Notes under the pieces: generated by a model | Databases searched by the model: none | What the model saw: only the letters and a program-made list of their open reading frames with translations | What the model was told of the DNA's origin: nothing | Part shown: positions 18,300 through 27,531 of the stretch, in pieces | Position numbering within the stretch: position 1 is the first letter of the stretch | Layout of the letters: each line of letters starts with the position of its first letter | Assembly: GCF_047123305.1 (NCBI RefSeq) | Contig: NZ_CP138918.1 | Span: 620,001-684,000, forward strand | Direction of reading: 5' to 3' | DNA from: Thalassobius sp047123305 | GTDB taxonomy: Bacteria; Pseudomonadota; Alphaproteobacteria; Rhodobacterales; Rhodobacteraceae | Length of the DNA: 64,000 bases | Position numbers and translations under genes: made by a program

Positions 18300-18698
18300 A
18301 TGATCCGCCCGCTGATGTTTATCGCCATTGCCGCCCTCCCCATTTCCGCCAGCGCCGACACCTGTGCCGATGCGATGACCACCGCTGAGATGCGCCAATG
18401 CGCTTACGACAGTTTTCAGGCCGCCGACGCCGATCTGAACCGCGTCTACAAACAGGCCCGTGCCGCCGCCAAGGCCGCCGACGCTCTGCATGGGGAGCGC
18501 GAGGACAGCGGCGCGGTGTTCCACCTGCGCCAAGCCCAGCGCGCCTGGATCCAGCTGCGGGACGCCGAATGTGTGCTGGCGGGTTTTCCGTTTCGTGGCG
18601 GCACAATGGAATCGGTGCTGGTCACCAGTTGCCATGCGGATCTGACCCGCAAACGTACCGAAGAACTACAGGATCTGGCGGAGATGCTCCGCCTGTAA
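18300..18698 (+). CDS. Secreted DUF1311/LprI-like protein inside the urease operon
   Basis: 132 residues from ATG 18300, preceded by a strong AAGGAG. It has a Sec signal peptide (MIRPLMFIAIAALPISASA, cleavage before DTCAD). The mature part has the DUF1311 pattern: Cys pairs, TTAEMRQCAYDSFQAADADL, then QAQRAWIQLRDAECVLAG and a late Cys in TSCHADLTRKRTEEL. Members are periplasmic and some inhibit lysozyme; the function here is unknown. It lies between ureB and ureC, in the same direction and close enough (39 bases) to be cotranscribed. There is no known role for this family in urease assembly. Confidence 0.85.
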   Translation: MIRPLMFIAIAALPISASADTCADAMTTAEMRQCAYDSFQAADADLNRVYKQARAAAKAADALHGEREDSGAVFHLRQAQRAWIQLRDAECVLAGFPFRGGTMESVLVTSCHADLTRKRTEELQDLAEMLRL

Positions 18699-18737
18699 AC
18701 ACCGCCGCTTTTGCGGCAGACCGATAGGAGAGGGCTG

Positions 18738-20447
18738 ATGCCTGCCAAGATTTCCCGCGCGGATTACGCCGCCATGTATGGGCCCACCACCGGAGACAGG
18801 CTGCGGCTGGCCGATACCGACCTGATCATCGAGGTGGAGAAGGATTTCACCACCTATGGTGAAGAGGTCAAATTTGGCGGTGGCAAGGTGATCCGCGATG
18901 GCATGGGGCAGGCCCAGACCACCCGCGTTGATGGGGCGGTGGACACCGTCATCACCAATGCGCTGATTGTGGATTGGACCGGCATCTACAAAGCAGATGT
19001 GGGCCTGAAAAACGGCCGCATTCATCAGATTGGCAAGGCTGGCAACCCTGACACCCAGCCCGGTGTGGATGTGATCGTTGGCCCCGGAACTGAGGTGATC
19101 GCTGGCGAAGGCCGCATCCTGACGGCCGGCGGGTTTGACAGCCATATCCACTATATCTGCCCGCAGCAGATTGAGGATGCGCTGCACTCGGGCCTGACCA
19201 CCATGCTGGGCGGCGGCACCGGCCCTGCCCATGGCACGCTGGCCACCACCTGCACGCCAGGGCCGTGGCATATCGGCCGGATGCTGCAATCCGCCGATGC
19301 CTTCCCGATGAACCTGGCCTTTGCGGGCAAAGGCAATGCCTCGCTACCCGCAGCATTGGAAGAGCAGGTCAAAGGTGGCGCCTGTGCGTTGAAGTTGCAT
19401 GAGGACTGGGGCACTACGCCGGCGGCAATTGACTGCTGCCTTTCGGTCGCCGATGCGATGGATGTGCAGGTGATGATCCACACCGACACGCTGAATGAAT
19501 CGGGTTTTGTCGAACACACCGTGAAGGCGATGAAGGGCCGAACCATTCATGCCTTCCACACCGAAGGGGCTGGCGGGGGCCACGCGCCCGATATCATCAA
19601 AATCTGCGGCGAAGAGCATGTACTGCCCTCTTCAACCAACCCAACCCGGCCCTTTACTGTGAATACGGTGGACGAGCATCTGGATATGCTGATGGTCTGC
19701 CACCACCTCGACAAATCGATCCCCGAGGATGTGGCCTTTGCCGAAAGCCGGATCCGGCGTGAAACCATCGCTGCCGAGGATATTCTGCACGACATGGGGG
19801 CGTTTTCGATCATCGCTTCGGACAGTCAGGCGATGGGCCGTGTCGGCGAGGTGTTGATCCGCACCTGGCAAACCGCTGACAAGATGAAGAAACAACGTGG
19901 TCGCCTGCCGGAAGAAACCGGCGACAACGATAATTTCAGGGTCCGTCGCTACATTGCAAAATACACCATCAACCCTGCCATCGCGCATGGGATCAGCCAT
20001 GAGATCGGGTCAATAGAGGTGGGCAAAAGGGCGGATCTGGTGCTGTGGAACCCGGCGTTTTTCGGGGTTAAGCCGGAGATGGTGCTGATGGGCGGTTCCA
20101 TCGTCTGCGCCCAGATGGGCGATCCCAATGCGTCGATCCCAACGCCGCAGCCGGTCTATTCCCGCCCGATGTTCGGGGCCTTTGGACGGGCGGTGGAAAA
20201 CGCGGCCGTGACCTTCGTGTCTGAGGCCGCCGCGGCGGAGGGGATTGGGGAAAAGCTGGGTCTGGCCAAACAGGTGGTGGCGGTGGAAAACACCCGGAAC
20301 ATTGGCAAGAGCCATCTGAAGCTCAACAACGCCACGCCCGAGGTTGAGGTCAATCCCGAAACCTATGAGGTGCGCGCCGATGGCGAATTGCTGACCTGTC
20401 AGCCGGCGGAAAGCCTGCCGATGGCACAGCGCTATTTCATGTTTTAA
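18738..20447 (+). CDS. ureC: Urease alpha (catalytic) subunit
   Basis: 569 residues. The start at 18738 follows GATAGGAGAGGGCTG and yields MPAKISRADYAAMYGPTTGD, the conserved beginning. All nickel ligands and active-site residues are present: His136 and His138 (DSHIHYI), carbamylated Lys219 (CALKLHEDWG), His248, His274, flap residues Cys321-His322 (MVCHHLDKSIPED), and Asp362 (IIASDSQAMGRVGE). It hydrolyses urea in the cytoplasm and should be fully active. It ends MAQRYFMF, as usual. Confidence 0.99.
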   Translation: MPAKISRADYAAMYGPTTGDRLRLADTDLIIEVEKDFTTYGEEVKFGGGKVIRDGMGQAQTTRVDGAVDTVITNALIVDWTGIYKADVGLKNGRIHQIGKAGNPDTQPGVDVIVGPGTEVIAGEGRILTAGGFDSHIHYICPQQIEDALHSGLTTMLGGGTGPAHGTLATTCTPGPWHIGRMLQSADAFPMNLAFAGKGNASLPAALEEQVKGGACALKLHEDWGTTPAAIDCCLSVADAMDVQVMIHTDTLNESGFVEHTVKAMKGRTIHAFHTEGAGGGHAPDIIKICGEEHVLPSSTNPTRPFTVNTVDEHLDMLMVCHHLDKSIPEDVAFAESRIRRETIAAEDILHDMGAFSIIASDSQAMGRVGEVLIRTWQTADKMKKQRGRLPEETGDNDNFRVRRYIAKYTINPAIAHGISHEIGSIEVGKRADLVLWNPAFFGVKPEMVLMGGSIVCAQMGDPNASIPTPQPVYSRPMFGAFGRAVENAAVTFVSEAAAAEGIGEKLGLAKQVVAVENTRNIGKSHLKLNNATPEVEVNPETYEVRADGELLTCQPAESLPMAQRYFMF

Positions 20448-20767
20448 TGATGCGCCTGATTGGCAAACAGACGCTGGATCGGCCAGCCGGGGCGACGGTC
20501 ACGCAGTTCGATGGGGGTGCATTCCACTCGAACCGAGACCTGTTCGCGCCAGTACCGCGGGTTGTCGCGCACATCGTGCGGCAGCAGGGCAGCGTCAAAT
20601 TCGACCTTGCGGCGGATGACCACATTCACGCGCGAGCTGCGGCCGTCGGGCACGGTGCCCTCGCTGGCATGTACCGCCGCCTCAAGCGCGGCTTCGCGTT
20701 CCTTCAGGCGTGCGATTTCAGCGCGGGTTTCGGCCAGTTCGTCAGCCAGTCCAAGTTTATGCATCAT
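20444..20767 (-). CDS. Small coiled-coil hypothetical protein, opposite strand in urease operon
   Basis: 107 residues from ATG 20767 (preceded by GGGGTAACGG on the minus strand); an ATG 33 bases further upstream has no ribosome site. It has an N-terminal helix rich in Glu/Arg/Lys/Ala (LADELAETRAEIARLKERE), then a basic beta-rich part ending WPIQRLFANQAHH. I do not recognise a named family. Its stop overlaps the ureC stop by 4 bases and it runs against the operon, leaving 152 bases before ureE. The alternative reading on the plus strand (20447-20923) has no family look and lacks a good start. Codon pattern favours the minus strand. Confidence 0.6.
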   Translation of the reverse strand: MMHKLGLADELAETRAEIARLKEREAALEAAVHASEGTVPDGRSSRVNVVIRRKVEFDAALLPHDVRDNPRYWREQVSVRVECTPIELRDRRPGWPIQRLFANQAHH

Positions 20768-20919
20768 ATCCGTTACCCCGGTTACTTGTTTTTCCACCAT
20801 AGCGACGCTGGCTTAATAGCTGCTGAACAGCGCACGTCGCGAAGGATTTTCTGCAAGGGACGGGCCAACCCCTATGGGTTGCATGAAGACTCCTCAAAGA
20901 ATCGCAAGGATCGGCAAAA

Positions 20920-21414
20920 ATGACACAGCGCTTACTGGCACAGAGCTATCTTCCCACGCCGGAAGGGCCGATTTCGGACCATGTCACCCTGGACTATGAG
21001 GCCCGGTTTTTGCGGCGCAAACTGTTGACCACAGATCAGGGGCAGACCCTGCTGGTGGATCTGACGCAGGTGACATCATTGGATCAGGGCGGCGCGTTGC
21101 AGGTCACCGATGGCCAGTTGGTTGGCGTGCGCGCCGCGCCGGAACCGTTGCTGCAGGTCAAGGGCCCCGATCTGCCACGACTGGCTTGGCACATCGGCAA
21201 CCGCCACACCCCCTGCCAGATCGAAGCCTCACGGCTGCTCATCCAGCGTGACCACGTGATCCACACGATGCTGACCCATCTGGGCGCAGACATCGCAGAA
21301 GTCACCGAACCTTTCACCCCGGAAGGGGGCGCCTACGGGCATGGGCGCACCCATTCCCACGAACACGGCCACAGCACCCACACCCCGAAAGACGGACACA
21401 CCCATGCGCACTGA
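20920..21414 (+). CDS. ureE: UreE nickel metallochaperone
   Basis: 164 residues. N-terminal UreE domain (DHVTLDYEARFLRRKL) and C-terminal metal-binding domain with LAWHIGNRHTPCQIE and the downstream DHVIHTML. The C-terminal tail is His-rich (GHGRTHSHEHGHSTHT and a final HTHAH), giving many extra nickel ligands. It delivers nickel to the UreDFG complex. It overlaps ureF by 11 bases. Confidence 0.97.
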   Translation: MTQRLLAQSYLPTPEGPISDHVTLDYEARFLRRKLLTTDQGQTLLVDLTQVTSLDQGGALQVTDGQLVGVRAAPEPLLQVKGPDLPRLAWHIGNRHTPCQIEASRLLIQRDHVIHTMLTHLGADIAEVTEPFTPEGGAYGHGRTHSHEHGHSTHTPKDGHTHAH

Positions 21415-22048
21415 CAGCCATATGCTGACGCTGGCACAATGGCTCTCCCCCGCCTATCCGGTGGGGGCGTTTAGCTATAGTCACGGGTTGGAATGGGCGG
21501 AACGTATCGGGGGCGTCTCGGATGCCGACAGCTTCCAGCACTGGCTCAGCGACATTCTGCAACATGGCACCGGACGCAATGATGCGATCCTGCTGAGCCA
21601 CGCCTATCACGCGGATCGTGACAATCTGACAGAAATTGACACCCTGTCGCGTGCTTTTGCGGCCAGCAAGGAACGTCTGCTAGAAACCGAGGCGCAGGGC
21701 GCGGCCTTTGTCAAAACCACCGCTGCGGTCTGGGGGGCAGATTTGACCGCGCTGACCTATCCGGTTGCCCTGGGCCATGCCGCCGCCTGTCAGGACATTG
21801 CCTTGCAGCAGACTTCGGCGATGTATCTGCACGCCTTTGCCTCCAACCTCTGTTCTGCCGCGATGCGTTTGGTACCGCTGGGCCAGACCGATGGGCAACG
21901 GGTGCTGCATGCGCTGACACCGCTCTGCCAACAGCTGGCCGAGGAGGCCGCCACCCTGCCACTTGACGCATTAGGCGGCAGCTGCGTGCTGGCTGACATT
22001 GCCTCGATGAAACATGAAACCCAATACACAAGGCTGTTCCGCTCATGA
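21404..22048 (+). CDS. ureF: UreF urease accessory protein
   Basis: 214 residues from ATG 21404; ATG 21422 (MLTLAQW) is the alternative and fits some family members. The core LAQWLSPAYPVGAFSYSHGL near the N-terminus is the UreF signature. All-helical, it gates UreG GTPase activity and bridges UreD to UreG. It overlaps ureE upstream and shares 4 bases with ureG (ATGA). Confidence 0.96.
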   Translation: MRTDSHMLTLAQWLSPAYPVGAFSYSHGLEWAERIGGVSDADSFQHWLSDILQHGTGRNDAILLSHAYHADRDNLTEIDTLSRAFAASKERLLETEAQGAAFVKTTAAVWGADLTALTYPVALGHAAACQDIALQQTSAMYLHAFASNLCSAAMRLVPLGQTDGQRVLHALTPLCQQLAEEAATLPLDALGGSCVLADIASMKHETQYTRLFRS

Positions 22049-22659
22049 CCCAACTCAACGGACCTCTGCGCATCGGCATCGGCGGCCCCGTTGGGGCTGG
22101 CAAGACCACCCTTACCGCCAATCTTTGCAAGGTGCTGGGGGCGAAATATTCAATCGGGGCGATCACCAATGACATCTACACGCAGGAAGACGCCGAAGCA
22201 CTGATGCGAATGCAGGTGCTGTCACAGGACCGGATCATCGGGGTGGAGACCGGCGGCTGCCCGCATACGGCAATCCGCGAAGATGCCTCGATCAATCTGG
22301 CCGCAGTTGAGGAAATGCAGACCCGCCACCCCGACGTCGAAGTGGTGCTGATCGAAAGCGGCGGCGACAACCTATCGGCCACCTTCAGCCCGGAACTGGC
22401 GGATCTGACGCTCTATGTGATTGATGTGGCTGCGGGTGAAGAAATCCCGCGCAAAGGTGGCCCGGCGATCACCAAATCCGACCTGCTGATCATCAACAAA
22501 ACCGACCTCGCCCCTCATGTTGGTGCCTCCTTGGAGGTGATGGAACGCGACGCGACCAAAATGCGCAAACACCGCCCCTTCGTCTTCGCCGCCCTGCGCC
22601 ACGGTCAAGGGGTTGAAGAGATCGTCGCTAAGATCGAAGAGATCGGCGGGCTTGGGTAG
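22045..22659 (+). CDS. ureG: UreG urease accessory GTPase
   Basis: 204 residues, a SIMIBI GTPase. Walker A GGPVGAGKTT at 13-22, switch-like DIYTQEDAE, the metal-binding CPH in ETGGCPHTAIREDAS, ESGGDNLSATFS, and the guanine-specificity NKTD. GTP hydrolysis by UreG drives nickel insertion into urease. It ends the operon; no nickel transporter gene (ureJ, nikMNQO) is adjacent. Confidence 0.98.
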   Translation: MTQLNGPLRIGIGGPVGAGKTTLTANLCKVLGAKYSIGAITNDIYTQEDAEALMRMQVLSQDRIIGVETGGCPHTAIREDASINLAAVEEMQTRHPDVEVVLIESGGDNLSATFSPELADLTLYVIDVAAGEEIPRKGGPAITKSDLLIINKTDLAPHVGASLEVMERDATKMRKHRPFVFAALRHGQGVEEIVAKIEEIGGLG

Positions 22660-22862
22660 GCGGAGGTGCAGCTGCGGGTTGGCCGCAACAGCATGGGTGC
22701 TTGGCTATGCAGCGGTGCAGCTAACGACTGCAATGAGCCCACGGCCGCCATTCGCTGCTTTCTGCACTAACCTCCGCTTTCTATTCAATGGACCATTTTT
22801 GGTTTAGACCCTGCCGCTTACAAAAAGGCAGCCAAAACGGCTGATGCCCCTTAGCCAGCCCC

Positions 22863-23603
22863 TCAATAGGCTTCAGAGATAAACTTCTTGTTTACCTGGA
22901 ATTCTTGGTTTTGCATTTGCTGGAATGCAAACTCCATGTGGCGCAGCATAATTTTACGGGCGGTTGCACCATCACCTTTGGAGAGGGCCTCAATCAACGC
23001 AAGATGAGAATCCCGTCCGAATTTCCATAGTTCAAAGTTGCGCGGCTCATAAAGGCCGCGGACAAGCGTAACATCTGATAACGCACGAGAAACAAAGGAA
23101 ATCACGAAACCCAAAAGTTCGTTATTGGCGTACTCGGCCAGCTTTCCATGAAACTTGAGCGACTGCACATGGTGGGCGCGTTCCGCGTCGAGGTTTTCTG
23201 GAGGCGCATTATAACTTTCCACAATCGTCCTGAGTTCTTCAATTTGATCCTTGGAAATATTACCTGCCAGCCCCGCCGCCATTTCAGGCTCAAGCAAAAT
23301 CCGCATCTGATACAGGTCGCCGATGTTTAGGTCTTTAAAGTAGAAATAGTTTCCCAATAGAGCCGTTGCGCGTTCGCGGCTGACGGCGTGTATGAAAGCG
23401 CCTCCGCCGGGACCTGTGCGTGTCTTTAAAAGGCCCTGAGCTTCCAGCAATCGCGTTGCTTCGCGGATCGTGCCCTTGGACATGCCAAAGCGTTCAATCA
23501 ATTCCGGCTCTGCCGGTAGCCGGTCGCCGGGCTTCAGCCCTTGTTCGACCACCCAGTTCTTGATTTCTTCGGCCACCAGAAAAGGTCTCGAACGTTTTGC
23601 CAT
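22863..23603 (-). CDS. GntR/FadR-family regulator of the ABC importer cluster
   Basis: 246 residues. N-terminal winged helix (DRLPAEPELIERFGMSKGTI, REATRLLEAQGLLKTRTGPGG) and a helical FCD-type ligand domain in the C-terminal 150 residues (MRILLEPEMAAGLAG, FHGKLAEYANNELL). It is the last gene of the importer operon, 22 bases after the ATPase gene, so it is likely a feedback regulator of the cluster that senses a transported or processed compound. The coding DNA looks less GC-rich than urease. Confidence 0.93.
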   Translation of the reverse strand: MAKRSRPFLVAEEIKNWVVEQGLKPGDRLPAEPELIERFGMSKGTIREATRLLEAQGLLKTRTGPGGGAFIHAVSRERATALLGNYFYFKDLNIGDLYQMRILLEPEMAAGLAGNISKDQIEELRTIVESYNAPPENLDAERAHHVQSLKFHGKLAEYANNELLGFVISFVSRALSDVTLVRGLYEPRNFELWKFGRDSHLALIEALSKGDGATARKIMLRHMEFAFQQMQNQEFQVNKKFISEAY

Positions 23604-23625
23604 TTTTCTCCCTCAATTCAGGCTT

Positions 23626-24576
23626 TTATGCGTGATGGCATGCCACATGATGGCTGTCATTCGTTATATTCAGATTGGGTTCGGTTGTGCGACACAATTC
23701 CGTGGCCATTTCACATCGTGCGGCAAACGCACAGCCTTTGGGCGGGTTCATCGGGTCAGGCAATTCGGCATTCGCGGCCTCGGTACGTCGTACATTGGTT
23801 CCAACAACAGGTGCGCTTTCCGCCAAAAGCTTGGTGTAGGGGTGGCGCGGATTGGTGAAAATCTCGCGTGCGTCGCCCATCTCAACAATTGAACCAAAAT
23901 ACATGACAGCGACCCGGTCACAGACGGCTTCGACCACGGCGAGATCGTGACTGATAAAGACATAGGTCAGGCCGAGTTTTTCTTTAAGGTCGGCCAGGAG
24001 GTTAATGACCTGCGCCTGAACGGATACGTCCAGCGCCGAAACAGGTTCGTCGAGGACGAGAATCCGGGGATTTGCGGCCAATGCCCGCGCAATGCCGATC
24101 CGCTGCGCTTGGCCACCCGAAAACTCGTGCGGACGGCGGTTCAGGAATTCTGGCCGCAGGTTTACCTGGTCGAAAATTTCCAGAATACGCGCCTCTCGTT
24201 CGGCTCTGTTCATGCTGTGCAGGTGAATCAAAGGTTGTTCGATGATCTGGCGTATCGTTTTGCGTGGATTGAGCGAACTGATTGGATCCTGAAAAACATA
24301 CTGGATCATGCGCCCGAACTCGGCAGGTGCATTGCCGTCCAGCGTTTCGCCCTCTACCTCAAGATGCCCTTCGGTCGGGGCCAGAAGTCCAACCAGCATA
24401 CGGGCCAAGGTGGACTTGCCGCAGCCGGATTCGCCAACGATGCCCAGCGTGTCACCGGTTGCTACATCCAACGAAAACGGTCGCACCGCGTGTAAATATC
24501 CCTTGGGCTTTCCAATCAGGTTACGACCTACAGTATAGGTCTTTGCGAGGTTTTCGAGTTTCAGAGCTACGGTCAT
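23626..24576 (-). CDS. Peptide-type ABC transporter ATPase (DppF/OppF-like)
   Basis: 316 residues from ATG 24576 in a TGATG junction; GTG 24579 is also possible. Walker A GIVGESGCGKSTLARML, Q-loop YVFQDPISSLNPR, signature FSGGQAQRIGIARAL, Walker B RILVLDEPVSALDVS, H-loop FISHDLAVV. The C-terminal oligopeptide extension with Cys residues (KGCAFAARCEMATELC) typical of Opp/Dpp ATPases is present. It energises import by the permeases encoded just upstream. Confidence 0.95.
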   Translation of the reverse strand: MTVALKLENLAKTYTVGRNLIGKPKGYLHAVRPFSLDVATGDTLGIVGESGCGKSTLARMLVGLLAPTEGHLEVEGETLDGNAPAEFGRMIQYVFQDPISSLNPRKTIRQIIEQPLIHLHSMNRAEREARILEIFDQVNLRPEFLNRRPHEFSGGQAQRIGIARALAANPRILVLDEPVSALDVSVQAQVINLLADLKEKLGLTYVFISHDLAVVEAVCDRVAVMYFGSIVEMGDAREIFTNPRHPYTKLLAESAPVVGTNVRRTEAANAELPDPMNPPKGCAFAARCEMATELCRTTEPNLNITNDSHHVACHHA

Positions 24577-26465
24577 CACATGGCCTCCTGTGCCAGCGAA
24601 CTAATCTCGGGGCGGAAACAGCGTACAGCGCGACCATCTTTGGCGACCGGTTGTGGGCGCCCGGCAAGGCAGGCCTCATTGGCACGATCACAGCGGGCCG
24701 CAAACGCGCATCCCTTTGGTAAGTCTGAAACGATGGGCGGAAGGCCGGGGATTGCCTGCATCTCACGTTGGCCACCGCCCAATTCGGGAACGCAGGCAAT
24801 CAGCCGGCGGGTATAGGGGTGCGCAGGCTGGTTCAGAACCTCATCTGTTGGGCCTTCTTCCACGATATTGCCCGCATACATGACTGCGACGCGACCGCAG
24901 AGTTGCGAGACAACTCCGAAGTCATGCGTGATAAACAGGATCGACACCCCGCGTTCGCGCCGCAGGTCATCAAGCAAAGCCAGAATTTGCGCCTGAACGG
25001 TTACGTCCAATGCGGTTGTCGGCTCATCCGCGATGATGACTTCGGGTTCGTTCGCCAACGCCATAGCGATTGCCACACGTTGCCGCATCCCGCCCGACAT
25101 TTCGTGTGGGAAAACATCAATTCGGCTCTTGGCGTTGGGAATACGAACGGCTTCAAGCAGTTCAATTGCGCGTTTTCTGCCTTCGGCGTTGGAGATGGAC
25201 CGATGCGAGCGGATCGCTTCGATCAACTGATCCCCGACCCGGTGCAATGGATGCAGGGTCGAAAGAGGATCTTGGAAGATATACGCAACTCTTCGACCAC
25301 GCAGGCTGCGGAGCACTTCGTAGGGGGCACCGATCAACTCTGTACCATCCACCTTGACCGAACCGCCGGTAATCACACCCGGAGGTGATGCCACTAAGCC
25401 CATTATAGACAAGGCAGTTACGGATTTGCCCGAGCCGGATTCGCCGACCAGCCCGAGCGCCTCACCCTCACGGATCGAAAACGAGACCCCGTTGACGGCT
25501 TCATAGACCCTTGGACCAATTTCAAACCGTGTTTCGAGCTGCGCTACCGCAAGTGCCGCGCTATCATCGGTGGTCTCTGGTGCGGGCTTATCACGGCGTA
25601 CGAGGGTTGCAGGACGGGGGCGGGTCAGAGCGCCAGATGCAAGGCGCGGGTCAAGCGCGTCTCGCACGCCATCGCCCAAGAGATTTACGCCCATGACGAT
25701 GATAAAGATCATGACGCCCGGAACTATTGATACGTGTGGATGCGTAATCAGCGCAGCGCGCGCTTCGCCCAGCATCGAGCCCAGGTCAGCCTGCGGCGGC
25801 TGCGAGCCAAGTCCAAGGAAACTAAGGCCTGCCGTCTCAAGGATCATCCAGCCAACAGTTGTCGACATCGCCACGATAATGACGGGTGCCACGTTGGGCA
25901 GAATTTCGGTCAGGATGATACGGGTGCGCGACATCCCCGACAACCTTGCGGCTTCGACGAATTCACGATGTGCGAGGCCGACGGTGATGCCGCGAATGTT
26001 GCGCGCAAAGAACGGGATGTTAACAGCCGCCACAGCAATCAGGGCGTTGATTAATCCGGACCCAAGCGCGGCAACAATGGCAAGCGCCAGCAGGATGTAG
26101 GGAAATGCCATCAGCATGTCCACGCCGCGCATTATCAGGTTATCCGTACGACCACCAAAGTAACCCGCGACGATACCGATGGCCGAGCCAATGACCGCCG
26201 CACCAATGGCAGCACCGGCGCCAACTGCGAGCGACAGGCGCGTGCCCCACAGAAGCCGCGATAGTAGGTCACGCCCTAAATGATCCGTGCCCAAAATATG
26301 GGCTTCGGAGCCGACTGGCAGGAACCGGTTAGCGGTGTTTGTCACGTCAGGCGAGGGCAACCCAAGGAACGGTGTCAGCAGTGCAAGCGTGACGACAAGC
26401 AGTAACAGAACACCGCCAAAGCTGGCCAGTTGGTTGCGCGACAGGGATACAAGAAACGACTTCAT
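24576..26465 (-). CDS. Fused ABC permease-ATPase (DppC-DppD in one chain)
   Basis: 629 residues with two normally separate subunits. Residues ~1-275 are a DppC-type permease: about six TM helices, the DHLGRDLLSRLLWGTRLSL entry segment and the EAA loop EAARLSGMSRTRIILTEILP. A short linker rich in Pro, Arg and Ala (~278-305) leads to a complete DppD-type ATPase with GLVGESGSGKSVTALSIMG, YIFQDPLSTLHP, MSGGMRQRVAIAMALA, VIIADEPTTALDVT and ITHDFGVV. The C-terminal Cys cluster is present too. There is no stop or frameshift at the join. Overlaps the permease gene upstream by 4 bases. Confidence 0.95.
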   Translation of the reverse strand: MKSFLVSLSRNQLASFGGVLLLLVVTLALLTPFLGLPSPDVTNTANRFLPVGSEAHILGTDHLGRDLLSRLLWGTRLSLAVGAGAAIGAAVIGSAIGIVAGYFGGRTDNLIMRGVDMLMAFPYILLALAIVAALGSGLINALIAVAAVNIPFFARNIRGITVGLAHREFVEAARLSGMSRTRIILTEILPNVAPVIIVAMSTTVGWMILETAGLSFLGLGSQPPQADLGSMLGEARAALITHPHVSIVPGVMIFIIVMGVNLLGDGVRDALDPRLASGALTRPRPATLVRRDKPAPETTDDSAALAVAQLETRFEIGPRVYEAVNGVSFSIREGEALGLVGESGSGKSVTALSIMGLVASPPGVITGGSVKVDGTELIGAPYEVLRSLRGRRVAYIFQDPLSTLHPLHRVGDQLIEAIRSHRSISNAEGRKRAIELLEAVRIPNAKSRIDVFPHEMSGGMRQRVAIAMALANEPEVIIADEPTTALDVTVQAQILALLDDLRRERGVSILFITHDFGVVSQLCGRVAVMYAGNIVEEGPTDEVLNQPAHPYTRRLIACVPELGGGQREMQAIPGLPPIVSDLPKGCAFAARCDRANEACLAGRPQPVAKDGRAVRCFRPEISSLAQEAM

Positions 26466-27409
26466 GCCTTGATCCTCGGGTCAAGTAGGCTCTGCGCCAC
26501 ATCGACGATAATGTTGAAAAGCACGTAGCAGGTCGCGACGAGTACGACGCCGCCCTGCACAAGAAGGATGTCGCGCGTCAGGATCGCGTCTACCAGCATT
26601 CGGCCCACACCGGGCCACTGAAATACGATCTCGATATAGACCGCGCCGGACAGGACAAATCCTGCCTGAATGCCCAGAACCGGGATTATTGATACCATCG
26701 CCGCCCGCAATGCATGGCGGCGCAGAACGCGGCCCTCTCGAACGCCCTTGGCTCGGGCGGTACGGATGAAATCCTGACGCAGCACTTCGAGCATTGCTGA
26801 GCGAGACAAGCGCGCAATCACGCCCGTTGCGACCACCGCCAGAGCGGAGGCGGGCAGAATGAGGTGACGTAACAGGTTCGGCAAATCGCCACCGCCCCAA
26901 ACGGCATACATGCCCGAAGCAGGGAGCCAGCGCAATTTGACAGCAAAAAACAGGATCATCATCATCCCGAGAAAGAACGATGGAACGGAAATGCCGATCA
27001 GAACAACAAAGGTGATGGCTTTGTCCGCCAAACCATACTGACGGGCAGCTGAAATCATCCCGGCAACTATACCGAGCACGGAACATAGCACAAAAGACGT
27101 ACCTGCAAGGATCAGAGTCGCATTAAACCGTTCTGAAACCTCATCAATCACAGGACGGTTGAGCGAGAATGAGGTGCCGAAATCTCCTTTCAGCATGTTG
27201 CCAAGCCAGATGAAGTATCTCTGAACCAGGGGTTTGTCCAAACCAAGATCTGCGTTCAGCTTGGCGACATTTTCAGGTGTCGCATATGAGCCAAGAATGG
27301 CAGTTGCCGGATCACCTGGGATGAGCGCCATGATGACGAACACAATGATTGTTACGCCAAACAGGACCGGGATCGCAGACAATAGACGCTTGAGGATATA
27401 GGCACCCAT
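26462..27409 (-). CDS. Peptide-type ABC transporter permease (DppB-like)
   Basis: 315 residues from ATG 27409, preceded by GGAGAG; an upstream in-frame start would add 10 non-conserved residues. Start MGAYILKRLLSAIPVLFGV is typical of DppB/OppB. Six TM helices; the EAA loop is RSAMLEVLRQDFIRTARAKG. It forms the membrane pore with the permease half of the next gene. Substrate probably a peptide, ureide or amino-acid derivative. Confidence 0.95.
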   Translation of the reverse strand: MGAYILKRLLSAIPVLFGVTIIVFVIMALIPGDPATAILGSYATPENVAKLNADLGLDKPLVQRYFIWLGNMLKGDFGTSFSLNRPVIDEVSERFNATLILAGTSFVLCSVLGIVAGMISAARQYGLADKAITFVVLIGISVPSFFLGMMMILFFAVKLRWLPASGMYAVWGGGDLPNLLRHLILPASALAVVATGVIARLSRSAMLEVLRQDFIRTARAKGVREGRVLRRHALRAAMVSIIPVLGIQAGFVLSGAVYIEIVFQWPGVGRMLVDAILTRDILLVQGGVVLVATCYVLFNIIVDVAQSLLDPRIKA

Positions 27410-27531
27410 TAACTCTCTCCTTTGCGGCACCTGCCGCATGGTTTTAACAATCGCTTGCGAGACTTATTTGTAAGGAGGGCGCGCCTGTCTATGCAAACGC
27501 GCCCTTTTTCAGTGGCAACAAAGCCAGCCTA

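Noticed and set aside
20447..20923. Plus-strand frame between ureC and ureE
   Set aside because: Competes with the minus-strand gene at 20444-20767, which has the better start, coiled-coil pattern and codon use.
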